DNA from: Acidimicrobiia bacterium
GTDB lineage: Bacteria; Actinomycetota; Acidimicrobiia; Acidimicrobiales; AC-14
Length of the DNA: 64,000 nucleotides
Assembly (NCBI GenBank): GCA_023264995.1
Contig: JAHFUR010000015.1
Coordinates: forward strand, 32,938 to 96,937
Direction of reading: 5' to 3'
The notes below the pieces were generated by a model. That model did not search any database and had not been told where the DNA came from. It was given only the letters and a program-made list of their open reading frames with translations. Every line of letters starts with the position of its first letter. The first letter of the stretch is position 1. A program made the translations under genes and the position numbers. Positions 16,455 through 24,716 of this stretch are shown piece by piece.

Positions 16455-17895
16455 CCCCGGATGGCCGGCACACCTGCTGGCGGGCGTCCGCCGCCCGCCA
16501 GCGGGAGGTGTTGGCCGCCGCCCAGCCCGCGAACGGTGGCTCGATCCCATCGCACACCGCGGCGAGGACCTGGGCCCGGGCCGGGTCCGGCAGGCGGGGC
16601 AGGGCCCGGACCAGGTCAGGGACGGCGTCGTCGGAGAGCTCGGCCAGATAGCTGGGGTCGACCTTCTGGGTGTGGACGGCCCGGTCGACGTTGTGGCGGA
16701 CCACGATGGCCTCGGGGTTGGCCACGTTGAGCCCGAGGAGCAGGACGAGCCCGGCCACGAGCGCCGCGGCGGGGAGCCATGCCCGTCCTGCAGCGATGCC
16801 GGCCAAGCTGGCCCCGGCCGCCAGGAGCACGGCGCCCACCCACACGGCGAACACCGTGCTGGAAAGGCGGAGCATGGTCAGCCCGTACGCCTGCTCGTAC
16901 AGGCCCAGCCGCCGCAGGGCCACGGCGACGATCACCAGCGTCAGGGCGACGGCGGCCTCGGCCATGACGGTGAACCGCCGGCGGTGGCGCGGGTCGCCCA
17001 GGTCCGTCGCCGCCCGCAGCCCGACGAGGGTGACGAGGGTGATGGCCGCCACGGCCAGAAGCTGGAAGAAGCCGGTGCGGGCGTACTCGGCATAGGTGAG
17101 CCCAGCGGTCTCGATCACGTGCCGCCCGCCGGCCGAGAGGGCGACGAGCTGGGCCGCCGCGAACGCGGTGAACAGGCTGAGCAGGGACCCGAGGATGACG
17201 GTGGCCTCGACGTGCCCGAGCCGGTACGACACCTCCGGCGGCGCCGGCGCCGGCTCGGCCGAACGAAGCCGCAGGAGCCCGCCCATGCCCCACGCGCCGA
17301 TGCCCAGGAGCACGACGTGGCTGATGACCGTGGCCGGCGGCCACCACCGGAAGAAGCCGGCAAAGACGGCGTCGGCCGAGGCCAGCAGGAGCCCGAGCAC
17401 GACGAGGAGCGGAAGGGCGATGCCGAGGCCCCGCAGAAGGGCGGCCGGCCGCCGGCGTTCCAACGGGGCGGCCAGGTACGCGGGGGCGGCCAGCCCGTGC
17501 CCGAGGGCGTGGAGGGCGCGCACGGCCAACGACGGCAGGGGGAGGCCGAGCAGGCTCCCTCCGGCGGCGAGCGATGTGCCGAGGAGGAGCAGGCCGCCGA
17601 TGGCCGCGATGTCGAGGGGCAGCAGCCATGGGCTCATGCGGACGGACAGACAGAGGCCGAAGGGCAGTGCCGACGCGACCACGCCCGCCGCCTGCACGCC
17701 CATGCCCCGGCCGCTGGCCAGCACGCCGGCGACCACGGCGACCACGAGCAGCGTGCCGGCCACGCCGGCCACGCCGGAGCGCACGGCCAGGTCGGTCAGG
17801 AACGCGGCACAGCCGGCCCAGACGAGGGCCCGGGCGTCGGCCCGTCGGCGGACGCCCATTCCCAGTGACCGGGCCGGCCCCTGGACCGTGTTCAT
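16444..17895 (-). CDS. DUF4153/DUF4173-type polytopic membrane protein
   Basis: 483 aa with roughly 10-12 hydrophobic segments, then a soluble C-terminal part of about 90 residues (NVDRAVHTQKVDPSYLAELSDDAVPDLVRALPRL). The pattern and the NPEAIVVRHNVDRA stretch fit the DUF4153/DUF4173 family of uncharacterised membrane proteins often found beside two-component systems. The ATG at 17895 overlaps the histidine-kinase stop by 4 nt (ATGA), so the three genes form one operon in the order regulator, kinase, membrane protein. It may be a signal input or the output of that system; unknown. Confidence 0.75.
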   Translation of the reverse strand: MNTVQGPARSLGMGVRRRADARALVWAGCAAFLTDLAVRSGVAGVAGTLLVVAVVAGVLASGRGMGVQAAGVVASALPFGLCLSVRMSPWLLPLDIAAIGGLLLLGTSLAAGGSLLGLPLPSLAVRALHALGHGLAAPAYLAAPLERRRPAALLRGLGIALPLLVVLGLLLASADAVFAGFFRWWPPATVISHVVLLGIGAWGMGGLLRLRSAEPAPAPPEVSYRLGHVEATVILGSLLSLFTAFAAAQLVALSAGGRHVIETAGLTYAEYARTGFFQLLAVAAITLVTLVGLRAATDLGDPRHRRRFTVMAEAAVALTLVIVAVALRRLGLYEQAYGLTMLRLSSTVFAVWVGAVLLAAGASLAGIAAGRAWLPAAALVAGLVLLLGLNVANPEAIVVRHNVDRAVHTQKVDPSYLAELSDDAVPDLVRALPRLPDPARAQVLAAVCDGIEPPFAGWAAANTSRWRAADARQQVCRPSGVRR

Positions 17896-18893
17896 GCCTT
17901 CACCACCGGCAGGACGACGACCATCCGGCACCCGTGGGGCTGGCGGGCCTCGACCCGGATGTCGCCGCCGTGGAGGTCGACGATCCAGCGGGCGATGGCC
18001 AGGCCGAGCCCGGCGCCGCCGTCCTTCGACGACCGGGCCGAGTCCGACCGGTAGAAGCGCTCGAACACCATGCTCTTCTCCTCCTCGCTGATGCCGGGGC
18101 CCTCGTCGGAGACCTCGATGGTGACGCCGGCCCGGCTCCGGGTGGCCCGGAGCTCCACCGTCCCGCCGGCGGGGGAGTGGCGCACCGCGTTGTCGAGCAG
18201 GTTGCTCACGACCTGATGGACCCGGGCCGGGTCGCCGTCCGCCGTGGCCCCGACGGGGTCCACACTGACCGCCACCCGCACGTCGGTCGTCCGCAGGCGG
18301 GTCTCGCCCGCGGCGTCGTCGAGGAGTGGGCGGAGCTCGAACGACCGGCGCTGCAACGGCACCGCGCCGGACTCCAACCGGGACAGGTCGAGCAGTTGGG
18401 CCACGAGCGCGCCGAGCCGCTCGACCTGGCGCAGCATGGTGCGCAGCGTCTCCGGGTCGGCCGGCTCCACGCCGTCGACCAGGTTTTCCAGCACGGCGTG
18501 GAGGGACGTGATCGGGGTGCGCAGCTCGTGGGAGACGTTGGCGACGAGCTCCCGGCGCACCCGGTCCACCTCGGCGAGCTGGGTGGCCATGGCGTTGAAG
18601 GCCCGGGCCAGCTCGCCCACCTCGTCGTGGGAGCTGGCCGTGACCCGCCGGCCGTAGTCGCCCCGGGCCATGGCCTTGGCAGCGGCGGCCATCTCCCGCA
18701 GCGGTGACGTCATGCCGTGGGCCAGCAGCTGCACCAGGCCGAGCGAGAGGGCGCCGGCCGCCAGGGCGCTCACCACCGGCGAGGCGCCGGCGCCCGTGCC
18801 GACCGAGACGACCAGCACGGTGACGGCGACCGCGGCCACGATGACTGCGCCGAGCTTCATTTTGATCGACGACAGCGGGTCGAGGGGCCTCAT
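17892..18893 (-). CDS. HAMP-domain sensor histidine kinase
   Basis: 333 aa. Two N-terminal membrane helices (about 12-32 and 38-58) have almost no extracellular loop. A HAMP domain is at about 58-112, the dimerisation/phosphoacceptor motif SHELRTP has H122, and the ATPase domain carries N box NLLDNAVRHSP, G1 DEGPGIS, F box FERFYRSD and G2 GAGLGLAI. With so small a periplasmic part the signal is probably membrane-borne or relayed by the adjacent DUF4153-type protein. It would phosphorylate the response regulator encoded 3 nt upstream in the operon. Confidence 0.93.
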   Translation of the reverse strand: MRPLDPLSSIKMKLGAVIVAAVAVTVLVVSVGTGAGASPVVSALAAGALSLGLVQLLAHGMTSPLREMAAAAKAMARGDYGRRVTASSHDEVGELARAFNAMATQLAEVDRVRRELVANVSHELRTPITSLHAVLENLVDGVEPADPETLRTMLRQVERLGALVAQLLDLSRLESGAVPLQRRSFELRPLLDDAAGETRLRTTDVRVAVSVDPVGATADGDPARVHQVVSNLLDNAVRHSPAGGTVELRATRSRAGVTIEVSDEGPGISEEEKSMVFERFYRSDSARSSKDGGAGLGLAIARWIVDLHGGDIRVEARQPHGCRMVVVLPVVKA

Positions 18894-18896
18894 GGG

Positions 18897-19589
<693 letters not shown>

Positions 19590-19662
19590 GTCCCTCAGGA
19601 TAAGAACCGGATGTGCAGGAGTCCTGCGCAGCGCGTGGAGATTCTGTGCAGGGCGGCCCGCA

Positions 19663-20127
19663 TCAGCTCCCCCGGCCCAGGCGCACGCGGTTGCCGCCGG
19701 GGTCGACGACGGAGAACTCGCGCATGCCCGACGGCGCATCGCCCACGGCGGAGACCTCGACGCCGGCGGCGCGCCACTCGGCGTGGAGGGCGTCGACGTC
19801 GCGGGCGTGGAGGTAGGCGCCCCCCGCCACTTCGCCGTCGCGGGCCACGAGATGGAGCTCGACCCCGTCGAGCCGGGCCAGGGCGAAACCGGTACCGAAC
19901 CGTTGCACGTCGAAGCCCGCCAACGTCCAGAAGGCGATGGACGCGGCCAGGTCGTCGGTGGGGAGCACCGGCACGGCGCGGCCGATAGGCCTGGTCTTGC
20001 CGGCGAGCCAGTCGGCGCAGCCGCTGCAGATGGCGATCTCGGCGTGGCAGCTCAACCGGGCCAGGCGCTCGGGCGGGAAGGGCCGGCCGCAGCAGGAACA
20101 GGGCGCCGGCGCCTCGCCCCCGTCCAC
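19663..20127 (-). CDS. VOC/glyoxalase-fold protein with N-terminal zinc-knuckle
   Basis: 154 aa from the GTG at 20127, which overlaps the DUF2461 stop by 1 nt (TAGTG); an ATG at 20181 would add 18 residues inside that gene. The first 40 residues hold four Cys and one His (CSCCGRPFP, SCHAEIAICSGC), which looks like a treble-clef zinc site. Residues 50-154 form a single VOC unit (VLPTDDLAASIAFWTLAGFDVQRF, YLHARDVDALHAEWRAAGVEV, FSVVDPGGNRVRLG). Proteins of this shape are annotated as bleomycin-resistance/glyoxalase family; actual substrate unknown. Confidence 0.78.
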   Translation of the reverse strand: MDGGEAPAPCSCCGRPFPPERLARLSCHAEIAICSGCADWLAGKTRPIGRAVPVLPTDDLAASIAFWTLAGFDVQRFGTGFALARLDGVELHLVARDGEVAGGAYLHARDVDALHAEWRAAGVEVSAVGDAPSGMREFSVVDPGGNRVRLGRGS

Positions 20128-20786
20128 TACCGCGGCTCCGGCGGCGGCGCCGTCGACGGGCCGACGTGGCTGGCCAGCCAACCGTTCATGGCCGCCCCGC
20201 CCCGCCAGACATCGACGATGCGCTCCGCCGCCGCCGGCGTCCCGAGCCAGGGCGCGGGTGGGAACCGGCGCATGACCGCCAGGCCCTTCCGGCGGAGGAG
20301 CTCGATACGAGGGTGGTCCCGGGGGTACCCGCGGGGCGCGGTCTTGAGGCTCGCCCCCTCGACATCGAGATCGCGGGCGCGTAGGTCGGCCACGATGCGC
20401 TCGAGCGACGGGCCGGCTACCCCGTCATCGACGCCGGCCCGGTACCGGGCCAGCTGGTCGTCGGCCATCATCCAGTAGCCGGTGGCCGCCACCAGGCCCT
20501 GGGCCGAGACCTCGACGTAGTACGCCTCGCCGCCGTCGCCCTCGGTGGCCGCGTAGCACCTGGTCTTGTAGGGCGACTTGTCCTTGCTGAAGCGCACGTC
20601 GCGGTTGGGGCGGAAGACCCGCAAGGGGCCGAACTCGTCCTGGACCAGCTCGCTCAGCGCGTCGAAGGGGGCCCTGACCTCGGTGTCGTACACCGGCTTG
20701 TGGGCCAACCAGAAGGCGCGGTCGTTCTGGGCCTCGAGCTGGCGGTAGAAGTCGAGGGCGGCGTCGGACCACCCGTGGAAACCCAC
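20127..20786 (-). CDS. DUF2461 family protein
   Basis: 219 aa. Conserved DUF2461 stretches are visible: ALDFYRQLEAQNDRAFWLAHKPVYDTEV, FRPNRDVRFSKDKSPYKT and AYYVEVSAQGLVAATGYWMM. The family is widespread and uncharacterised. GTG at 20786 (VGFHGWSDAAL) fits the family N-terminus better than the farther ATG at 20840. It is the upstream partner of the VOC gene (1-nt overlap) and is separated from the radical SAM gene by 111 nt containing an inverted repeat. Confidence 0.85.
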   Translation of the reverse strand: MGFHGWSDAALDFYRQLEAQNDRAFWLAHKPVYDTEVRAPFDALSELVQDEFGPLRVFRPNRDVRFSKDKSPYKTRCYAATEGDGGEAYYVEVSAQGLVAATGYWMMADDQLARYRAGVDDGVAGPSLERIVADLRARDLDVEGASLKTAPRGYPRDHPRIELLRRKGLAVMRRFPPAPWLGTPAAAERIVDVWRGGAAMNGWLASHVGPSTAPPPEPR

Positions 20787-20827
20787 AGCCCAAGGGTAGC
20801 GGCCGGCGCCGCTGGCCCCGCCCGGCG

Positions 20828-20876
20828 ACCGTTTGGACAATCCGTGGTCTCTCCCGCCTCCAATTGACCAAACGGT
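20828..20876. repeat. Imperfect inverted repeat, candidate operator
   Basis: Two 13-bp arms, ACCGTTTGGACAA (20828-20840) and TTGACCAAACGGT (20864-20876), are inverted copies with one mismatch and a 23-nt spacer. They lie between the radical SAM stop and the DUF2461 start, upstream of the DUF2461-VOC pair. A dimeric repressor binding both arms is one reading. The spacing is too long for a simple terminator and there is no U-tract. Confidence 0.5.
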
Positions 20877-20897
20877 GCACGGCGGAGCCCGTGGTGG

Positions 20898-21914
20898 TCA
20901 CCCCAACAGGCGGAGCTGGTCGGGCGGCGCCGGCTTCGCCGCCGGCGCCACGGCCCGGGCCTGGTGGGGCCGGGCCGACCGGCCGCCGTGGCGGGCGACG
21001 AGGTCGTGCACGAGGGCGGCGAGGGCATTCTGGGCCCGGGCTGGGGCGTAGGCCCGCGGGTACAGGTCGGTGTAGCGGGCCACGAGGTCGGGGCGGTAGC
21101 CGGCCAGCCAGTCGAGGTAGTGCTCGCGCACGCCCGGGCGGAGGTGGAGCAGGAGGGGCGTGATCGACCGCGCGCCGGCCTCGACGCACGCCTTGACCAC
21201 CGCCTCCAGCTGGTCGGGACCGTCGGAAAGGCCGGGGAGGACGGGCGCGACGAGCACGCCGCAGGGGATGCCGGCGTCGTTGAGCCGGGCCACGGCCTCG
21301 ACCCGCCGCAGGGGATGGGGGGTGCCCGGCTCGGTGGCGCGCCACACGCCGTCGTCGAGGGTGCCGATGGAGAAGTTGGCCCGCACCTGGGTCCTCCGGG
21401 CCGCGTCGGCCAGCAGGTCGAGGTCGCGAAGGATCAGGGTGGACTTGGTCAGGACCGAGAAGGGGTTGCCCGCCGCGGCCAGTTCGCCCACGATCCCCTG
21501 GGTGAGGCGGTACTTGCCCTCGCAGCGCTGGTACGGGTCGGTGTTGGTGCCCATGGCGATGTGGTCGCCCGTCCACCGGCTCGGCGCCAGCTCGGCCCGC
21601 ACCCGCTCCACCGCGTTGACCTTCACCACGATGCGCCGGTCGAAGTCGTCGCCGGCGTTCATGCCGAGGTACTCATGGGTGGGCCTGGCGAAGCAGTAGG
21701 TACAGGCATGGGAGCAACCGCGGTAGGCGTTGATCGTCCAGCGGAAGGGCATGCTCGACGCCTTCGGCACCTCGTTGATGACCCGGCGAGCCTCGACGTG
21801 GAGGAACTCCATGCCGCGGAACTCGCCGCGGCCGACGTGGCGCTCCACCTCGCGCTCGAAGAGCTCCCCCTGCCCGCCGGCCTCGTCGGCCAGCCGCCAG
21901 CGCATCCCGGTCAC
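20898..21914 (-). CDS. Rv2578c/SplB-type radical SAM protein, SOS-associated
   Basis: 338 aa. The radical SAM cysteines are in CSHACTYC (CxxxCxxC) at about residues 67-74, preceded by PFRWTINAYRGC, and followed by GTNTDPYQRCEGKYRLT and LTKSTLILRDLDLL, all typical of the Rv2578c family related to spore photoproduct lyase. Likely a DNA- or nucleic-acid-linked repair function, unproven. A perfect GAACATACGTTC box lies 15 nt upstream of the start codon. In M. tuberculosis the orthologous gene is DNA-damage inducible by established work, which fits. The C-terminus is a basic, Pro/Ala-rich tail. Confidence 0.88.
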   Translation of the reverse strand: MTGMRWRLADEAGGQGELFEREVERHVGRGEFRGMEFLHVEARRVINEVPKASSMPFRWTINAYRGCSHACTYCFARPTHEYLGMNAGDDFDRRIVVKVNAVERVRAELAPSRWTGDHIAMGTNTDPYQRCEGKYRLTQGIVGELAAAGNPFSVLTKSTLILRDLDLLADAARRTQVRANFSIGTLDDGVWRATEPGTPHPLRRVEAVARLNDAGIPCGVLVAPVLPGLSDGPDQLEAVVKACVEAGARSITPLLLHLRPGVREHYLDWLAGYRPDLVARYTDLYPRAYAPARAQNALAALVHDLVARHGGRSARPHQARAVAPAAKPAPPDQLRLLG

Positions 21915-21928
21915 CGTGGGAGTGTAGC

Positions 21929-21940
21929 GAACATACGTTC
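21929..21940. promoter_or_regulatory. LexA (SOS) box
   Basis: GAACATACGTTC matches the actinobacterial LexA consensus GAACnnnnGTTC exactly. It lies 15 nt before the radical SAM gene on the minus strand and 38 nt before the dienelactone hydrolase on the plus strand, so it could affect either; the distance favours the radical SAM gene. Confidence 0.82.
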
Positions 21941-21978
21941 CCTACCGCGGGCCGTTGATAGCCGCCTAGGCTTCCGGG

Positions 21979-22908
21979 ATGGACCATTTCAAGGAGTACC
22001 TTGCGGCCGAGGTCGCCCTTGACCATGCCGACGGGCAGCTGACCCGCCGAGAGGCCCTGCGCCGGATGGGCATGATGGGCATCTCCCTGACTGCGGCATC
22101 GGCGATCCTCGCTGCCTGCGGCAACGACAAGAAGACCGAGTCAACGTCGCCCGACCCGGTGGCGCCGCTGGTCCAGACCACCACCACGGCTGTGGCTCTT
22201 GTGACGGTCCCGTCCGGTGGAGCGCCCCGCGCCGCGACGACGCCGGTCCCGAGCCAGGAGATCACCTACCCCGGGCCCAACAGCACGCTGATGGGCGCCT
22301 ACGCAGCCGCGGCCGGAGCCAAAGGGGCGGTCGTCGTGATCCACCAGAACCAGGGGCTGGTCGACAACATCCGGGCCGTCGTCAGCCGGCTGGCGGGTGA
22401 CGGGTACAGCGCCCTGGCCGTCGACCTGCTCTCCGAGGAGGGGGGCACGGCGAAGGTGCCGACGGCCGAGGTGAGCGCCGCGCTCACGAACGCCGGCCCG
22501 TCGCGCATGCGCGACGACATCGTGGCCAGCATCGACGAGCTGCTCAAGCGCAACGCCGGCGCCAAGATCGGCCTGATCGGGTTCTGTTTCGGCGGCACCG
22601 TGGCGTGGGACTTCGTCACGGTCGGCGACGCCCGGCTGGCCGCGGCATCGCCGTTCTACGGCACGGTGCCCGACCCGGTGAACTTCGCCAAGAACAAGGC
22701 GGCGGTGCTGGGCGTCTACGGCGAGACCGACAGCCGGGTCAACGCCACCCGGGAGGCGGCCAAGACCGGCCTTGACAAGACCTCCGTGCCTCACGAGCTC
22801 AAGACCTACGCCGGCGTCGGCCACGGCTTCTACACCCAGGTCGACACTGACCAGTCCAAGCTGGCCTATTCCGACGTGCTGACCTGGTTCGGGCGCTACC
22901 TGAAGTAG
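21979..22908 (+). CDS. Dienelactone hydrolase family protein, exported lipoprotein-like
   Basis: 309 aa. An N-terminal region TRREALRRMGMMGISLTAASAILAACG combines a twin-arginine-like motif with a lipobox (AAC), so it is probably exported and membrane-anchored. The mature alpha/beta hydrolase shows the DLH nucleophile C203 in GFCFGG and the catalytic His near 282 in GVGHGFY; GETDSR is a plausible Asp position. DLH enzymes cleave lactone esters; the export signal is unusual for the cytoplasmic catabolic members, so another ester is likely. ATG at 21979 with AGGAG-like sequence absent; start chosen by signal. Confidence 0.82.
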   Translation: MDHFKEYLAAEVALDHADGQLTRREALRRMGMMGISLTAASAILAACGNDKKTESTSPDPVAPLVQTTTTAVALVTVPSGGAPRAATTPVPSQEITYPGPNSTLMGAYAAAAGAKGAVVVIHQNQGLVDNIRAVVSRLAGDGYSALAVDLLSEEGGTAKVPTAEVSAALTNAGPSRMRDDIVASIDELLKRNAGAKIGLIGFCFGGTVAWDFVTVGDARLAAASPFYGTVPDPVNFAKNKAAVLGVYGETDSRVNATREAAKTGLDKTSVPHELKTYAGVGHGFYTQVDTDQSKLAYSDVLTWFGRYLK

Positions 22909-22931
22909 GCCAGCGCCTACCCTTGCCGGAC

Positions 22932-24101
22932 ATGCCCGGTGACGTCGACGGTCCGCAGCGGTACCGCCGAGCCCTTGAAGGGCTGCTCGGCGTGCCGGCC
23001 ACCGAGGGCAACGCGGTCGACGTCCTCCGCAACGGCGACCAGATCTTCCCGGCCCTGTTCGAAGCCATCGCCGCCGCCACCTCGACGATCGACTTCCTGA
23101 CCTTCGTGTACTGGGAGGGCTCGATCGGCCGCGAGCTTGCCGCGCTCCTAGCCGAACGGGCCGCAGCCGGCGTGCGGGTCCGGGTGGTTCTCGACGCCAT
23201 CGGCGCCATCAGCATGGACCGGGATCTGGTGGGCCGGATGGCCGCCGCCGGCGCCCAGGTCGAGTGGTTCCGGCCGGTGAACAAGGCCCGGTTCTGGGAG
23301 TCCAACCACCGCAGCCACCGCAAGGTGCTGATCTGCGACGAGGAAGTGGCCTTCACCGGCGGGATCGGCATCGCCGACGAATGGCGGGGTGACGCCCGTG
23401 GCCCGCACGAGTGGCGGGACACCCATTTCCGTCTACGGGGGCCGGCCGTCGACGGGCTGCGGGCCGCCTTCGTGCAGAACTGGGTCGAGACGGGCCGCCC
23501 CCTCCTGGAGGCCGGCGTCGACCGCTTCCCCACCCAGCCGGAGGCCGGCTCGACCGTCGCCCAGGTCGTCCGGGGCGCGGCCCAGACCGGCTGGAGTGAC
23601 GTGGCCACCCTCGTTCACTCCCTGCTGGCCCTGGCTCGCGAGCGCGTCCGCATCACGACCGCCTACTTCGTGCCCGACGAGGCCACCTGCCGGGAACTGG
23701 CGGCCACCGCCCGTCGGGGCGTCGAGGTCGACGTGCTGCTCCCCGGACCCCATGTCGACAAGCGGTTCGTGCAGCTGGCCAGCCAGGCCCAGTACGAGGT
23801 GCTCCTGGCCGCCGGCGTGCGCCTGTGGTCCTACCAGACCAGCATGTTGCACGCCAAGGTCCTGACCGTCGACGGGGTAGTGGCCAGTGTCGGCTCGGCC
23901 AACTTCACCAGCCGCTCGCTCACCCTCGACGATGAGGTCAACGTGGTCGTGTTCGACCCTGAGGTGGTGGGCATCCTCGACGGGCACTTCGAGGCCGACC
24001 TCGAGATGTCCGAGCGGGTGGACCCGCGAGCCTGGCCGGACCGTGGCCTGGCCCAGCGGGCGTTCGAGGTGGTGGCCGGCCTCGGCGGCCGGCACATGTA
24101 G
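22932..24101 (+). CDS. Phospholipase D/cardiolipin synthase-family protein
   Basis: 389 aa. Two HKD motifs are intact: HRK with H129 and K131 (NHRSHRKVLICDE), and HAK with H307 and K309 (LHAKVLTVDGVVASVGSANF). The sequence resembles bacterial cardiolipin synthases without long N-terminal membrane helices, so it may be a soluble or peripheral member. Reaction: phosphatidyl transfer or hydrolysis. The ATG at 22932 is preferred over the TTG at 22923. The stop is only 2 nt from the convergent cupredoxin stop and no terminator hairpin lies between. Confidence 0.88.
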   Translation: MPGDVDGPQRYRRALEGLLGVPATEGNAVDVLRNGDQIFPALFEAIAAATSTIDFLTFVYWEGSIGRELAALLAERAAAGVRVRVVLDAIGAISMDRDLVGRMAAAGAQVEWFRPVNKARFWESNHRSHRKVLICDEEVAFTGGIGIADEWRGDARGPHEWRDTHFRLRGPAVDGLRAAFVQNWVETGRPLLEAGVDRFPTQPEAGSTVAQVVRGAAQTGWSDVATLVHSLLALARERVRITTAYFVPDEATCRELAATARRGVEVDVLLPGPHVDKRFVQLASQAQYEVLLAAGVRLWSYQTSMLHAKVLTVDGVVASVGSANFTSRSLTLDDEVNVVVFDPEVVGILDGHFEADLEMSERVDPRAWPDRGLAQRAFEVVAGLGGRHM

Positions 24102-24103
24102 CC

Positions 24104-24556
24104 CTACTTGACGATGAAGGTGCCCGACATCAGGCCGGGGTGGATCTTGCAGTGGAAGGCGAACGTGCCGGCCTTGAGGGCGGGGACGTTGAGGGTCTTG
24201 GTGGCCGGGCCCTGGATAACGCCGGCGTCGAACAGCGCCTCGGTGGCGGCGTGGCTCTCCAGGATGGTCAGGTTGTGGGTGATCGAGTCCTTGTTGTCAA
24301 AGGTGACCGTGAACGCCTGGCCGGCCGGGGCGGCCAGGCAGTCGGTGTTGAACTTGGTGCCGCTGGCGGTGATGGCGAGGGTCGTACCGGACGGGGAGCA
24401 CGTCGAGGTGGCGTTCCCGGTGTGGTCGGTGGGGCCGGCGTGGTCCATCGTCGTCGTGCCTGTCCCGCCGGCGAGAGGATCCGAGTTGTCGCTGCCGCCG
24501 CCGCAGCCCACCAGGACCAGCCCCAGCACAGCCGCGAGAACCAAGAGCCTTCTCAT
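24104..24556 (-). CDS. Cupredoxin (plastocyanin-like) lipoprotein
   Basis: 150 aa. Signal sequence MRRLLVLAAVLGLVLVGCG with lipobox, a low-complexity Thr/Gly/His linker, then a single cupredoxin domain. Type 1 copper ligands are visible: His in SITHN, then Cys, His and Met in HCKIHPGLM. It would be an extracytoplasmic electron-transfer or copper-binding protein. The ATG at 24556 has a strong GGAGGAG 5 nt upstream. It is divergent from the multicopper oxidase (160 nt between starts), suggesting a functional pair. Confidence 0.88.
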   Translation of the reverse strand: MRRLLVLAAVLGLVLVGCGGGSDNSDPLAGGTGTTTMDHAGPTDHTGNATSTCSPSGTTLAITASGTKFNTDCLAAPAGQAFTVTFDNKDSITHNLTILESHAATEALFDAGVIQGPATKTLNVPALKAGTFAFHCKIHPGLMSGTFIVK

Positions 24557-24716
24557 GCGATCTCCTCCTCGGTGACGGCCCGGGTCGACCGTGGTCCCGC
24601 GGCGGTAGCTTACGCGCCGAGGTCGTCGGCGACCTCGGGGTTGGCAACCGGGTATGGGTGGTGGGGTCAGGGTTTTCCCTGACGCCGGCGAGGTCATCGG
24701 CGGCCGCCGCTATGCG

